Below, in pieces: positions 1 to 7,640 of a stretch of 49,716 nt of DNA. The stretch comes from Deltaproteobacteria bacterium. GTDB taxonomy: Bacteria > Myxococcota_A > Polyangia > Polyangiales > JADJMO01. Every line of letters starts with the position of its first letter. Within the stretch, counting starts at the first letter, position 1. The DNA lies in assembly GCA_022843175.1 (NCBI GenBank), contig JALHOE010000042.1, forward strand, positions 1-49,716, in the 5' to 3' direction. Under the pieces are notes generated by a model, which saw only the letters and a list, made by a program, of their open reading frames with translations, had not been told where the DNA came from and searched no databases. A program made the translations under genes and the position numbers.

Positions 1-760
1 CGATCGGACCGAACGTGCCGATCACCAGCCGGCGGGTCTCGGCGCCGCCCACCAGCACGATCCGATCGTCGTCGACGCGCACGCACAGCGGGCCGAGCGC
101 GTAGGCGCTCTCGGGGCAGGGGGGCTCGGGGCGGAGCGGCGGCGCTTCGGGGAGTCCAATCGGCGAGGGATCGAGCGCGACGGCGCCGAGCGCGGGGGGG
201 AGCACCAACGCGGCGATCGCCCGATCGGAGAGGATGTCGAAGCACGCGCCGCGCCGCACGACCCGCGCCTCGACGTTCCCGGGCGCGAGGAGCAGCCCCG
301 AGAGCTCCGGTGCGATCGACGAGCAGTGCGTGACGCTCTTCTCCCCGGTCCAGACGCGTTCGGCGAAGGGCGTCGCCCGCACCACGAGCTCGTGCGCCAG
401 CGGTGCGCGGCGCTCCTGCAGCACGACCAGCGTGTGACGACCACCGGGCAGCGCGCGGACCGGCTGCGCGAGCCAGCGATCGCCTTCGCTCCAAGCGGTC
501 GTCGCCACCTCTCGCGCGCGCAGCGCGGAGGTCAGCCGGTTGCGAGCGTACGCCGCGAGGTCGTCCGCGCTCGCGCCGCCGGACACGACGACGATGCGCG
601 GCTCCACGAGCGGGCCGGTCGACGCGAGCGTGAACCGCACGACGCTCGGCACCTCGCCGCCCGGAGACACCGACGCGAGGGCCGCGATCGGGACCGCGGG
701 CGGCAGCTCGACGGCGGGATCGGTGCAACACGCGAGGAGGAGGGGGAGGAACCTGCGCAT
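1..760 (-). CDS. putative lipoprotein, C-terminus cut by window edge
   Basis: The frame reads from an ATG at 758-760 leftward without a stop to the window edge, so the C-terminus is missing; at least 253 residues are visible. It begins MRRFLPLLLACC, a short lipoprotein signal peptide with the lipobox cysteine at residue 11 or 12, which predicts anchoring to a membrane from the periplasm. The rest is rich in beta-forming residues and has scattered cysteines (one pair at the sequence CPESAYALGPLC). I do not recognise a family. It starts 43 bases after the stop of the upstream lipoprotein gene (804-1376) on the same strand, so the two probably form one unit. Codon use is the usual GC-rich pattern. 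Identity as a lipoprotein is likely; function is unknown. Confidence 0.62.
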   Translation of the reverse strand, partial: MRRFLPLLLACCTDPAVELPPAVPIAALASVSPGGEVPSVVRFTLASTGPLVEPRIVVVSGGASADDLAAYARNRLTSALRAREVATTAWSEGDRWLAQPVRALPGGRHTLVVLQERRAPLAHELVVRATPFAERVWTGEKSVTHCSSIAPELSGLLLAPGNVEARVVRRGACFDILSDRAIAALVLPPALGAVALDPSPIGLPEAPPLRPEPPCPESAYALGPLCVRVDDDRIVLVGGAETRRLVIGTFGPI

Positions 761-803
761 GCGCGGCCCTCGACCGTGCGCCGCCGCCGGTTGCGCGCGC
801 CGC

Positions 804-1376
804 TCAGTCCAGCACGCCCTTCACCACGATCGTTCGGGTGCCCGTCGCGACGGCGCCGTCCGGATCCCTGAGCTGCGCGGTCACCTTCACCTTGTGGCCG
901 AGAAGCTCGACCAGCGCGACCCCGCCCGCGTTGTCGAGCTGCATGCGGAGCCCCGGTCGCGTGCAGAACCCGCCTTTCTGCGGGTCGTACCCCTCGTCCT
1001 TGTCGAAGTCGTAGATGAGGCGGCTGTGGTTGACGAGGCGGGGCCTCGCCGGATCCTCGACGTCCTCGAGGTCGATCGTGATGATGGTCCCGCGCATGCG
1101 CAGCCCGCGCTGGCGCAGCGCGATCCATACGTGGTGGCCGCCCTGGGGCCCCTTCTCCCAGATGAGCTCCGTGTTCTCGGCGATGTCCCGGTAGAAGGTC
1201 TGGCCCTCGCCGACGATCACGCTCGCGGTGGACCCGGCGGCGAGAGACGGCTTGCACCAATCGGGCGCGAAGGGGCCGGTGTCGGTGCCGCCGTCGCCGG
1301 CGACGATGGGCTGGGCGTCGGGCGAGCAAGCCGCGACGACGCCGAGAAACAGAGCGAGGCGGTTGAGTTGGGCCAC
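804..1376 (-). CDS. putative lipoprotein, unknown function
   Basis: This 190-residue protein has a signal peptide ending LFLGVVAAC, a good lipobox. The reading frame stays open far upstream, across the divergent gene at 1488, but a GTG at 1374-1376 puts the signal peptide at the N-terminus and is chosen for that reason; no clear ribosome binding site precedes it. After a short Gly/Asp/Thr-rich linker the mature part has two cysteines (DWCKPS and GFCTRP) and an alternating hydrophobic pattern that suggests a beta-sandwich of about 150 residues (the segments HHVWIALRQ, IITIDLEDV and TRTIVVKGV look like strands). That fold is inference. It is the first gene of a probable two-lipoprotein unit with 1-760 and is divergent from 1488-2498. 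Confidence 0.6.
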   Translation of the reverse strand: MAQLNRLALFLGVVAACSPDAQPIVAGDGGTDTGPFAPDWCKPSLAAGSTASVIVGEGQTFYRDIAENTELIWEKGPQGGHHVWIALRQRGLRMRGTIITIDLEDVEDPARPRLVNHSRLIYDFDKDEGYDPQKGGFCTRPGLRMQLDNAGGVALVELLGHKVKVTAQLRDPDGAVATGTRTIVVKGVLD

Positions 1377-1487
1377 GAAGGAGTCCAGCGCGCGGGGCTC
1401 CGGTACACTATCCCGACGCCGCCACACGCGCACGGTCGTGAATCCGCGCGCCCATTCGCGCGTCTGTCCATCCAAGAACCGAAGCCC

Positions 1488-2498
1488 ATGCGATCCAACC
1501 TCCTCCTCGCGCCGCTCGCTCTCGCCCTCGTGCTCGCTGCTCCCGCGCTGCCCGCCGCCCCCGACGAGGGGGCCGGCGTCGACTGCGTGGTGAAGGGCAA
1601 GGGCGTCATCGAGAAGGGCGTCTTCATCTACTCGACCAAAGAGGGCGGCACGCCGATCGCCGGGTTCGCGACCCAAGAGGTGAACCTCGAGCTCAGCGAC
1701 GTGCCGGCCGATCCGAGCGCGGGTCGCGCCAAGGTCAAGACCGGCAAGGGCTCCGGCTCGGTGCGGATCGAGGGGTGGATCGACGCCACCAAGATCCCGC
1801 TCAGCGCGCGCCAGGACATCGCCATCGTCCCGACCCACGTGTGGATCGGCCGGGGCGAGCAGGTGAAGCTCAAGGGCGCGTCCTCCGGCAAGCTGCACAT
1901 CCAGACGACGATCAGCGCCACCCAGCAGACGCTCAAGGCCAAGGCCTCGTGCAGCGAGCTGACGGTCGGCCGCATCAAGGTCGACGAGTTCCAGATCCCG
2001 AGCGGCGCGAAGAAATACGTCCTCAAGAAGACGTCGCTCGATCTCTACGACGACGCGTCGGGCGGCAGCAGCATCTTCACGGTCGAGGTGCCGAACGCCG
2101 AGGCCGGCGTGTTGCTCTATTCCACCGAAGCGAAGGGTGGCTACACCAGGGTGCAGCACGGCGGCGCGTTCGTCGTCGACGCGTGGGCCAAGACCGCCGA
2201 TCTCAAGCTCTTTCCCAAGGGCGAGATGCTCGACCAGCTCGGGGCGGGCAGCATGGTCTCGATCTCCCCGGCCAAGCTGAAGGTCGACGGCTCGACCAAA
2301 GAGGTGAAGGTCAGCAAGGACGTGTCGATTCGCCTCTCGGCCAACGAGTCGGTGAAGCCGATCGGCGTCATCGAGGACGGCGCCGACGTCATCGTGGTGG
2401 ACACCGTCGGCGAATGGTCGCGCGTCTTCCCGAAGGGGCTCGAGATCATCCCGCCCGACGGCAAGGACTTCTGGGTGAAGGCCAGCGACCTCAAATAA
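1488..2498 (+). CDS. secreted protein of unknown function, SH3-like repeats possible
   Basis: The protein has 336 residues. ATG at 1488 gives a clean Sec signal peptide (MRSNLLLAPLALALVLAAPALPAAP, cleavage after about residue 23) without a lipobox cysteine, so it is probably periplasmic or exported. The longer in-frame extension upstream is GC-rich noise with no signal peptide. The mature chain is Lys/Gly/Val rich with repeated short strands. Segments such as GVFIYSTKEGGTPIAGF and GVLLYSTEAKGGYTRVQHGG, and the C-terminal segment VDTVGEWSRVFP ending in FWVKASDL, resemble bacterial SH3-type domains, in which a final WV motif is common. This is inference from pattern only. It is convergent with the DsbD-like gene (15 bases between the stops). 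Confidence 0.6.
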   Translation: MRSNLLLAPLALALVLAAPALPAAPDEGAGVDCVVKGKGVIEKGVFIYSTKEGGTPIAGFATQEVNLELSDVPADPSAGRAKVKTGKGSGSVRIEGWIDATKIPLSARQDIAIVPTHVWIGRGEQVKLKGASSGKLHIQTTISATQQTLKAKASCSELTVGRIKVDEFQIPSGAKKYVLKKTSLDLYDDASGGSSIFTVEVPNAEAGVLLYSTEAKGGYTRVQHGGAFVVDAWAKTADLKLFPKGEMLDQLGAGSMVSISPAKLKVDGSTKEVKVSKDVSIRLSANESVKPIGVIEDGADVIVVDTVGEWSRVFPKGLEIIPPDGKDFWVKASDLK

Positions 2499-2513
2499 CG
2501 AGGCGCTGCGGGC

Positions 2514-3809
2514 TCAGTTCATCGCGAACTTGTCGAGGGGGAATTTCTTGGCCGCTTCCTCGAGCCGCCCCGCCACCAGCTCCGCCGTGATCACCGCCGG
2601 CAAGAGATCGTAGGTGCCGTCCGGGTACCAGATCACGTAGACCGGGATTCCGTTGCGCCCGAGCTGCTCGAGGAGCGCGTCGAGCTCGTTGTTCTCGTTC
2701 GTCAGGTCTGCCTTCATCGGCAGGATGCCGGTCTTGAGGAGCGCTCCGCGAACGATGTCGGTCTCGAGGAAGGCCTTCTCGTTGGCCTTGCAGCTCGCGC
2801 ACCACTCGGCGGTGAAGTCCATGAACACCGGACGGTTGCGCTGCTTCTCCTTGTCGAGGCGCTTCTTGTCGTAGGGCGCCCACGCGATGTGGCCGTCCTT
2901 CACGACGGGCTCGAGTGTGACCACCTTGCCGAGCCCCACGCCCTCGGGGGTGGCCACGATGGCGACTTCGGGCCGATGGAACGTGACCATCGAGCGATAC
3001 GCGAGGAAGACGCCGCCGACGGCGACCACGCGCACGACCCACCGCCGGAGCGGCGTGCGATCGATGCCGCCGAAGCGATGCCCTGCCCACAGCGCGACGG
3101 CGAGAGCGAGGAGGAAGAAGAGGAACCAGTTCGCGCTCTCGGCGGTGACCTGCACCTGGAACGTGCGGTAGAGCCAGATCGCGGTCCCGAGCAGCGTGAA
3201 GCCCATCAGCTGCTTCATCGTCTCCATCCACGCGCCGGGGCGGGGGAGGATGCGGCCGATGGCCGGGATCTGCGTGAGGAGCAGGTAGGGGAGCGCGAGG
3301 CCGAAGCCGATGGTCGCGAAGACGAGCGTCGTCTGCCAGCCGGCGGTGTTGGCCGCGAGCGCGAAGGCCGCCGCGGTGCCGAGGAACGGCGCCGAGCAGG
3401 GGGTGGACATGATCGCCGCGAACCAACCGTTGGCGACCGAGCCCCAGAGCTTGTCCTCCTCGCCCTCCTTGCCCTGCGCGGAGATGAGGATCTCGAAGAC
3501 GCCGAGGGCGTTGAGGGCGAACGCGAAGACGATGGCCGTCATCGCCGCGACGAAGGGCGGGTGCTGGAACTGCATGCCCCAGCCGAGCCGCTTGCCCGAC
3601 GCCTTGATGACGATGAGCACCAGCGCGAGCGCGACGAAGAGCGACACCGTGCCGGCCGTGTAGGCCCAGCCGTGGAGCGCGCGTTTGCGCGGGTCGTGCT
3701 TGCTGTGCTCGACGGCGTGGAACGCCTTGAGCGCCAGCACCGGCAGCACGCACGGCATCACGTTGAGGATGAGTCCCCCAAGGAGCGCGACGCCGAGGAT
3801 CCCGAGCAT
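2514..3809 (-). CDS. DsbD-type thiol:disulfide interchange protein (beta and gamma domains)
   Basis: This protein probably carries reducing equivalents from cytoplasmic thioredoxin across the inner membrane to periplasmic thiols. Its 431 residues begin directly with a membrane segment. The membrane domain carries the two conserved proline-flanked cysteines, C20 (MPCVLP) and C138 (STPCSAP), typical of the CcdA/DsbD beta domain, with about eight hydrophobic segments to residue 270. A thioredoxin-fold gamma domain follows, with the pair C337-A-S-C340 in AEWCASCKANE and the cis-Pro region GIPVYVIW. The N-terminal periplasmic alpha domain of E. coli DsbD is absent, and I see no in-frame extension that would supply it, so a separate periplasmic acceptor is expected. 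The start ATG at 3807-3809 has no strong Shine-Dalgarno. The neighbours do not explain its substrate. Confidence 0.85.
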   Translation of the reverse strand: MLGILGVALLGGLILNVMPCVLPVLALKAFHAVEHSKHDPRKRALHGWAYTAGTVSLFVALALVLIVIKASGKRLGWGMQFQHPPFVAAMTAIVFAFALNALGVFEILISAQGKEGEEDKLWGSVANGWFAAIMSTPCSAPFLGTAAAFALAANTAGWQTTLVFATIGFGLALPYLLLTQIPAIGRILPRPGAWMETMKQLMGFTLLGTAIWLYRTFQVQVTAESANWFLFFLLALAVALWAGHRFGGIDRTPLRRWVVRVVAVGGVFLAYRSMVTFHRPEVAIVATPEGVGLGKVVTLEPVVKDGHIAWAPYDKKRLDKEKQRNRPVFMDFTAEWCASCKANEKAFLETDIVRGALLKTGILPMKADLTNENNELDALLEQLGRNGIPVYVIWYPDGTYDLLPAVITAELVAGRLEEAAKKFPLDKFAMN

Positions 3810-3943
3810 GCTTCAATCCTAGTGTGCACTACGCCGGCGGACGGCTCTAGGTTTCAAATTTCGGAGCCGCGCGCGCGTACGCGAGCGGGTTGTCGAGTTC
3901 GGGGCCGGAGCGATCGTCCAGGCCGGGGGCCCCCCGGGGCCCG

Positions 3944-5131
3944 CTACAGCCGCTCGACAATCACGGCGTTGGCCTCGCCGCCGCCGATGCACAGGGTCGC
4001 CAGGCCCCGCTTCAGATTGCGCTGACGCAGCGCGTGGACGAGCGTGACGAAGATGCGGGCGCCGCTCGCGCCGATCGGGTGTCCGAGGGCGATCGCGCCA
4101 CCGTGCACGTTGACCCTGCCGTGGTCGAGCTCGCAGTCGCGGAGGGCGGCCATCGCGACGACGGCGAACGCCTCGTTGACCTCGAAGAGGTCGATGTCCT
4201 TGACCGGGATGCCGCTGCGCTTGCTCGCGTCCTTGATGGCGAGGCCCGGCGCGGTGGTGAACCACTCGGGGGCCTGCGCGGCGGCGCCGTAGCCGACGAT
4301 CTTCGCGATGGGCTTGAGGTTGTGCTGCTTGACGGCGCTCTCGCTGGCGAGCACCACCGCCGCGCCGCCATCGTTGATCGACGACGCGTTGGCCGCGGTG
4401 ATCGTGCCGTCCTTCGCGAAGGCCGGCTTGAGCGCGGACATCTTCGACGGATCGCCCTTCCTCGGGCCCTCGTCCTCGGCGATCTGCAGCGGATCGCCCT
4501 TGCGCTGCGGGACCGCGACCGCCGCGATCTCGTCCTTGAACAGCCCCTCTTTCTGGGCGGCGACCGCGCGGCGGAACGACTCCTTGGCGTAGTCGTCCTG
4601 TGCCTCGCGGGTGAACTCGTACTTCTTGGCGCAGAGCTCGCCGGCGTTGCCCATGTGGAAGTCCTTGTACGGATCCCACAGGCCGTCGTGGATCATCCCG
4701 TCGACGAGCTGACCGTGGCCCATGCGATAGCCGGTGCGCGCCTTCTGCAGGTAGTAGGGCACGTTCGACATCGACTCCATGCCGCCGGCGACGATCACGT
4801 CGGCGTCGCCGAGGGCGATCGCGCGCGTCGCGAGGATGATCGCCTCGAGGCCGGAGCCGCAGACCTTGCCGACGGTCACGCACGCGGTCGCGTCGTTGAG
4901 CCCGGCGAAGCGCGCGGCCTGGCGGGCGGGCGCCTGCCCGATCCCGGCGTTGAGGACGTTGCCCATGTAGCACTGCGTGATCGCGTCGACGGGGACGTTG
5001 GCGTCGGCGAGCGCGGCTTTGATCGCCGTCTCTCCGAGGCGCGGGGCGGGGACGTCCGCGAGCGTGCCGAGGTAGGCGCCAATCGCCGTGCGGCGAGCAG
5101 AAACGACGTAGATCGGGGGGAGGTTCGCCAT
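3944..5131 (-). CDS. acetyl-CoA acetyltransferase (thiolase)
   Basis: This 395-residue protein is full length for the thiolase family, which reversibly condenses two acyl-CoA molecules (acetoacetyl-CoA formation or beta-oxidation thiolysis). The family residues are all visible: nucleophile C91 in GKVCGSGLEA, the NEAF motif near residue 319, H351 in GHPIGASGAR, and the second catalytic cysteine C381 in CIGGGEANAV. The long insert with QKARTGYRMG and the DPYKDFHMGN region also fit biosynthetic-type thiolases. The start MANLPPIYVVSARRT at 5129-5131 is the usual position relative to the first strand. It stands alone, divergent from the lipoprotein at 5229. The 134 bases after its stop hold only a GC-rich inverted repeat (about 3927-3947) with no T-run. 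Direction of the reaction in the cell cannot be told from sequence. Confidence 0.92.
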   Translation of the reverse strand: MANLPPIYVVSARRTAIGAYLGTLADVPAPRLGETAIKAALADANVPVDAITQCYMGNVLNAGIGQAPARQAARFAGLNDATACVTVGKVCGSGLEAIILATRAIALGDADVIVAGGMESMSNVPYYLQKARTGYRMGHGQLVDGMIHDGLWDPYKDFHMGNAGELCAKKYEFTREAQDDYAKESFRRAVAAQKEGLFKDEIAAVAVPQRKGDPLQIAEDEGPRKGDPSKMSALKPAFAKDGTITAANASSINDGGAAVVLASESAVKQHNLKPIAKIVGYGAAAQAPEWFTTAPGLAIKDASKRSGIPVKDIDLFEVNEAFAVVAMAALRDCELDHGRVNVHGGAIALGHPIGASGARIFVTLVHALRQRNLKRGLATLCIGGGEANAVIVERL

Positions 5132-5228
5132 GGTGAATCGAGGTCATGGCGCTTCCGTCCCAAAGAGGCAATCCACAAGCCCGCACTCCGGGCTTTTCCC
5201 CGCGTCCTTAACGTGCGAACGAGGCCGA

Positions 5229-5759
5229 ATGAAGAGCTCGTCTACCGCCGCCCTCCGTGGCCTGGCCCTCCTCACTGGCGCCCTTGCGCTGACCTCAGCC
5301 TGCGGCGGCTACTCCGTCTCGTACGACGGCGCCCGCTCGGGGAAGCGCTCGAAGAGCGACGTGACCTTCTACGAGATCGACTGCCGCGAGCCCACGCTCC
5401 AGCCGCAGGATTGCCAGTACGCCGGCGCCGCGTTGCCCTGGCGCACGCTCGGCGTGTTCCGCGCGCCCAAGAAGGCGCTCGGTGACTGGGGTCGCTACCG
5501 CGGCAAGGTCGCCGACGCGGCGGCGGGCAACGGCTGCCCGGCCGTGGCGTTTCGTCGGTCGCCGCCCGCCCAGGGCGACTCGATCGGCGCGTTCTGCGTC
5601 GATCCGGCCTCGGCCGGCGTGGCCACCCCCGGCGCTGCGCCCGGCGGCCCCACCGGCGTGAACATCTCCGTCTCGGCCTCGGTGTCGGTCACCGAGTGCA
5701 ACGCCAACAGCGACTGCCCGCCCGGCAACAAGTGCGAGCGCGGCAAGTGCGCGCCGTAA
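5229..5759 (+). CDS. small cysteine-rich lipoprotein
   Basis: This 176-residue protein has a signal peptide ending TGALALTSAC, a convincing lipobox. ATG at 5229 is chosen because it places the signal peptide at the N-terminus; the in-frame extension from 5130 is not hydrophobic. The mature part has a DCREPTLQPQDCQYAG segment, a middle domain with GNGCPAVAF, a Pro/Gly/Ala-rich stretch, and a C-terminal CNANSDCPPGNKCERGKC pattern. Short C-x5-C-x5-C-x4-C clusters like this occur at the ends of many myxobacterial surface proteins (family knowledge; no search run). The function is unknown. Its last 265 bases are antisense to the C-terminal tail of the acyltransferase gene 5495-6607. Confidence 0.75.
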   Translation: MKSSSTAALRGLALLTGALALTSACGGYSVSYDGARSGKRSKSDVTFYEIDCREPTLQPQDCQYAGAALPWRTLGVFRAPKKALGDWGRYRGKVADAAAGNGCPAVAFRRSPPAQGDSIGAFCVDPASAGVATPGAAPGGPTGVNISVSASVSVTECNANSDCPPGNKCERGKCAP

Positions 5760-6607
5760 TCCGTCGGTAGGCGCGTCTTCCAGCGCCGATGCAGCCATAG
5801 CCACATCGCCGGCGTGTCGCGCACGAACGCGTCGACGTGCGCGGCGATGGCGCGCGTCGTCGCGGCGATCCACGCCCGGCCGGCGCGGACGGGGGGCTCG
5901 ATCACCGCGACGATCTCCACGACGTTGCCCGCGGCGGTGCGCCGCGCGAGCGCGACCACGATGGGCGCTCCGGTGCGGGCGGCGAGGGTCGCCGCGAAGG
6001 TGTCGTGCACCGCGATCGCGCCGAGGAAGGGCGCTTCGACGACGCTCGTCGTGCGCTCCGGATCCTGGTCGACGAGGAGCGCCACGGCGCGGCCCGCGGC
6101 GAGCCGCTGCCGCGCCGCTCGGAGCACGCCCCCGTCCGGCGCGGCGATCAGGTCGACGCCCCTCGCGCTGCGGGTCTCCTGCCAGAAGCGGTCGGTCGAG
6201 CGCGAGGAGAGGCGCTTGGTCACGACGCTCAGCGGCGTCATCGCCGCGCACGCGCACGCGGTCAGATCCCAGTTGCCGGTGTGCGCGGTCGCGACGATCA
6301 CGCCACGCCCGAGGGCGCGGGCGCGATCGAAGCGATCGCGCCCCTCGACCCGGACCAACGCGGCGACGTCGGCGTCCGGGCGCGCGGACACCCACAGCAG
6401 CTCGAGCGCCGACGCGCCGAGCTGCCGATAGACGTCGCGTGCCACCGGCGGCAGACCGGCGCGCTCAAGGGCGGACTCGACGTGGGCGCGCCGGATCCGC
6501 AGCACGTCGAAAGCGAGCCACGCGAGCGCGCGCCCGAGCCGCGGCAGGGCCGCGAAGGGGAGCCACGCGACGAGCCGCGCGAGCGCGCGGAGGAGCAGAC
6601 CGCTCAA
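5495..6607 (-). CDS. LpxL/HtrB-type lysophospholipid or lipid A acyltransferase with long C-terminal tail
   Basis: The protein probably adds a secondary acyl chain to lipid A or a related lipid at the inner membrane. It has 370 residues. An N-terminal hydrophobic segment (residues 3-35) is followed by the acyltransferase signature H109-TGNW-D114 (HX4D), a GGVLRAARQRLAAGR region, the VDQDPERTTSVVEAPFLG block typical of LpxL/LpxM proteins, and the usual closing motif WLHRRWKTR near residue 283. The start is TTG at 6605-6607, overlapping the TGA of the upstream gene (TTGA), which suggests translational coupling. After WKTR, where relatives normally end, the frame runs on for about 88 low-complexity residues that are antisense to the lipoprotein 5229-5759. 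The tail may be non-functional read-through of a lost stop. Acceptor specificity is not known. Confidence 0.82.
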   Translation of the reverse strand: MSGLLLRALARLVAWLPFAALPRLGRALAWLAFDVLRIRRAHVESALERAGLPPVARDVYRQLGASALELLWVSARPDADVAALVRVEGRDRFDRARALGRGVIVATAHTGNWDLTACACAAMTPLSVVTKRLSSRSTDRFWQETRSARGVDLIAAPDGGVLRAARQRLAAGRAVALLVDQDPERTTSVVEAPFLGAIAVHDTFAATLAARTGAPIVVALARRTAAGNVVEIVAVIEPPVRAGRAWIAATTRAIAAHVDAFVRDTPAMWLWLHRRWKTRLPTDYGAHLPRSHLLPGGQSLLALHSVTDTEAETEMFTPVGPPGAAPGVATPAEAGSTQNAPIESPWAGGDRRNATAGQPLPAAASATLPR

Positions 6608-6897
6608 CCCGAGGCGAACCCGGCGCGCCGAGCGCTCTTGGACTCCGCGCGGCCCTCGACGTTCGCGGCGAACACGTCGTCGAGGGAGACCAGGTAGAGA
6701 TCGCCCTTCAGCGTGCGCGCCTGGAGGTGATGCCCACGCACCGCGAGCGCCTCGATCCCCGACACGGTCAGGCCGACCGAGCTCTTGGCGAGGTAGAGGG
6801 TCACGGTGGTCTTCTGCGGGAGCTCACGGAAACCGCGCTCGTCGGCGGCGCCGGCGTCGCAGATCTTGAGGACTTCCTGGATATCTTCAGGGCTCAC
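6604..6897 (-). CDS. 97-residue conserved-looking protein coupled to sigma factor
   Basis: The GTG at 6895-6897 overlaps the TGA of the sigma factor gene by four bases (GTGA), and the stop overlaps the TTG start of the acyltransferase, so this is the middle gene of a coupled three-gene unit. The protein is soluble, mixed alpha/beta, with no signal peptide or membrane segment. It starts MSPEDIQEVLKICDAG and contains KTTVTLYLAKSSVGLTVSGIE and LKGDLYLVSLDDVFAANVEG, then a basic tail. I recognise no named family. Its place directly after an ECF-type sigma gene is where an anti-sigma factor often sits, but it lacks the zinc-binding His/Cys motif and membrane helix of common anti-sigma proteins, so that role is only a possibility. 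Confidence 0.72.
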   Translation of the reverse strand: MSPEDIQEVLKICDAGAADERGFRELPQKTTVTLYLAKSSVGLTVSGIEALAVRGHHLQARTLKGDLYLVSLDDVFAANVEGRAESKSARRAGFASG

Positions 6898-7520
6898 GAG
6901 TGTGCTCCACGTTTGGGTTGTTCTTCCAAGTCGGTGCCCTTCACGCGGTCGGCCAGCGCCTTGCGAAGGGCGAGGCGTGCGCGGTGAAGGCGGGTCTTCA
7001 CCGTGGGTACGGTGAGGTCCAGGATGCTGGCGACGTCTTCGGTGGACATGTCCTCGAGCTCGCGGAGGACGAACACCGAGCGATACGTCTCGGGCAGCTC
7101 GTCGATGGCGACCGCGGCGTGCTTGGCGAGCTCGCGGTTTCCGGCGTCGTCGTCGACGGCGGTCGACCAATCGTCGACCGGCTCGGCGATCTCGCCCGCC
7201 TCGGTGTAGCGGGGCGACGCGTCCTCGAGGGAGGTCTCGCGGTGACGGCGCTCGGTCCGCATGCGCATCAGCGCCGCGTTGACCGTGATCCGGTAGAGCC
7301 AGGTGGTGAACGCGGAGTGCTCCTGGAACTGATCGATCTTGCGATAGACCTGGAGAAACGCGTCCTGCATGGCGTCCTGCGCGCGCGCTTCCTCACGGGT
7401 GAGCCGCAGGGCAAGGCGATAGACCTTGTCCTGGTGGCGGCGGACGATCTCGCGGAACGCGGTCTTGTCCCCCTTCTGCAGGCGCGCGACGAGCTGGAGG
7501 TCGCTCTCGGGGGCATCCAT
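6894..7520 (-). CDS. ECF-family RNA polymerase sigma factor
   Basis: This 208-residue protein has the two-domain layout of extracytoplasmic-function sigma factors, which direct RNA polymerase to special promoters. Region 2 spans about residues 15-85, with FREIVRRHQDKVYRLALRLT, the AQDAMQDAFLQVYRKID segment (region 2.2, core binding) and the FTTWLYRITVNAALMRMR segment (2.3-2.4, -10 recognition). An acidic linker follows, then region 4 at about 133-190, with AIDELPETYRSVFVLRELEDMSTEDVA and the helix-turn-helix LTVPTVKTRLHRARLALRKAL. ATG at 7518-7520 is the natural start. It is the first gene of a coupled unit with the 97-residue protein and the acyltransferase, suggesting an envelope-related regulon. 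It is divergent from 7641-8855, with 120 bases between. No membrane anti-sigma gene is next to it. Confidence 0.93.
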   Translation of the reverse strand: MDAPESDLQLVARLQKGDKTAFREIVRRHQDKVYRLALRLTREEARAQDAMQDAFLQVYRKIDQFQEHSAFTTWLYRITVNAALMRMRTERRHRETSLEDASPRYTEAGEIAEPVDDWSTAVDDDAGNRELAKHAAVAIDELPETYRSVFVLRELEDMSTEDVASILDLTVPTVKTRLHRARLALRKALADRVKGTDLEEQPKRGAHS

Positions 7521-7640
7521 AAGCGGACGGCAAAGCTAACCCCGTTCGCGCCGGAGGGAAGTCCCCACCGTCGATCGCGCGGAAAAACTGCACGCCGCGG
7601 GCTTGACGCCGCGAGCCCCTCCTGAGAACCGACGCACCTG

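Noticed and set aside
3927-3947. GC-only inverted repeat (GGGGGCCCCC type) after the thiolase gene as a terminator
   Set aside because: No T-run follows on either strand, and such runs arise easily at this base composition.
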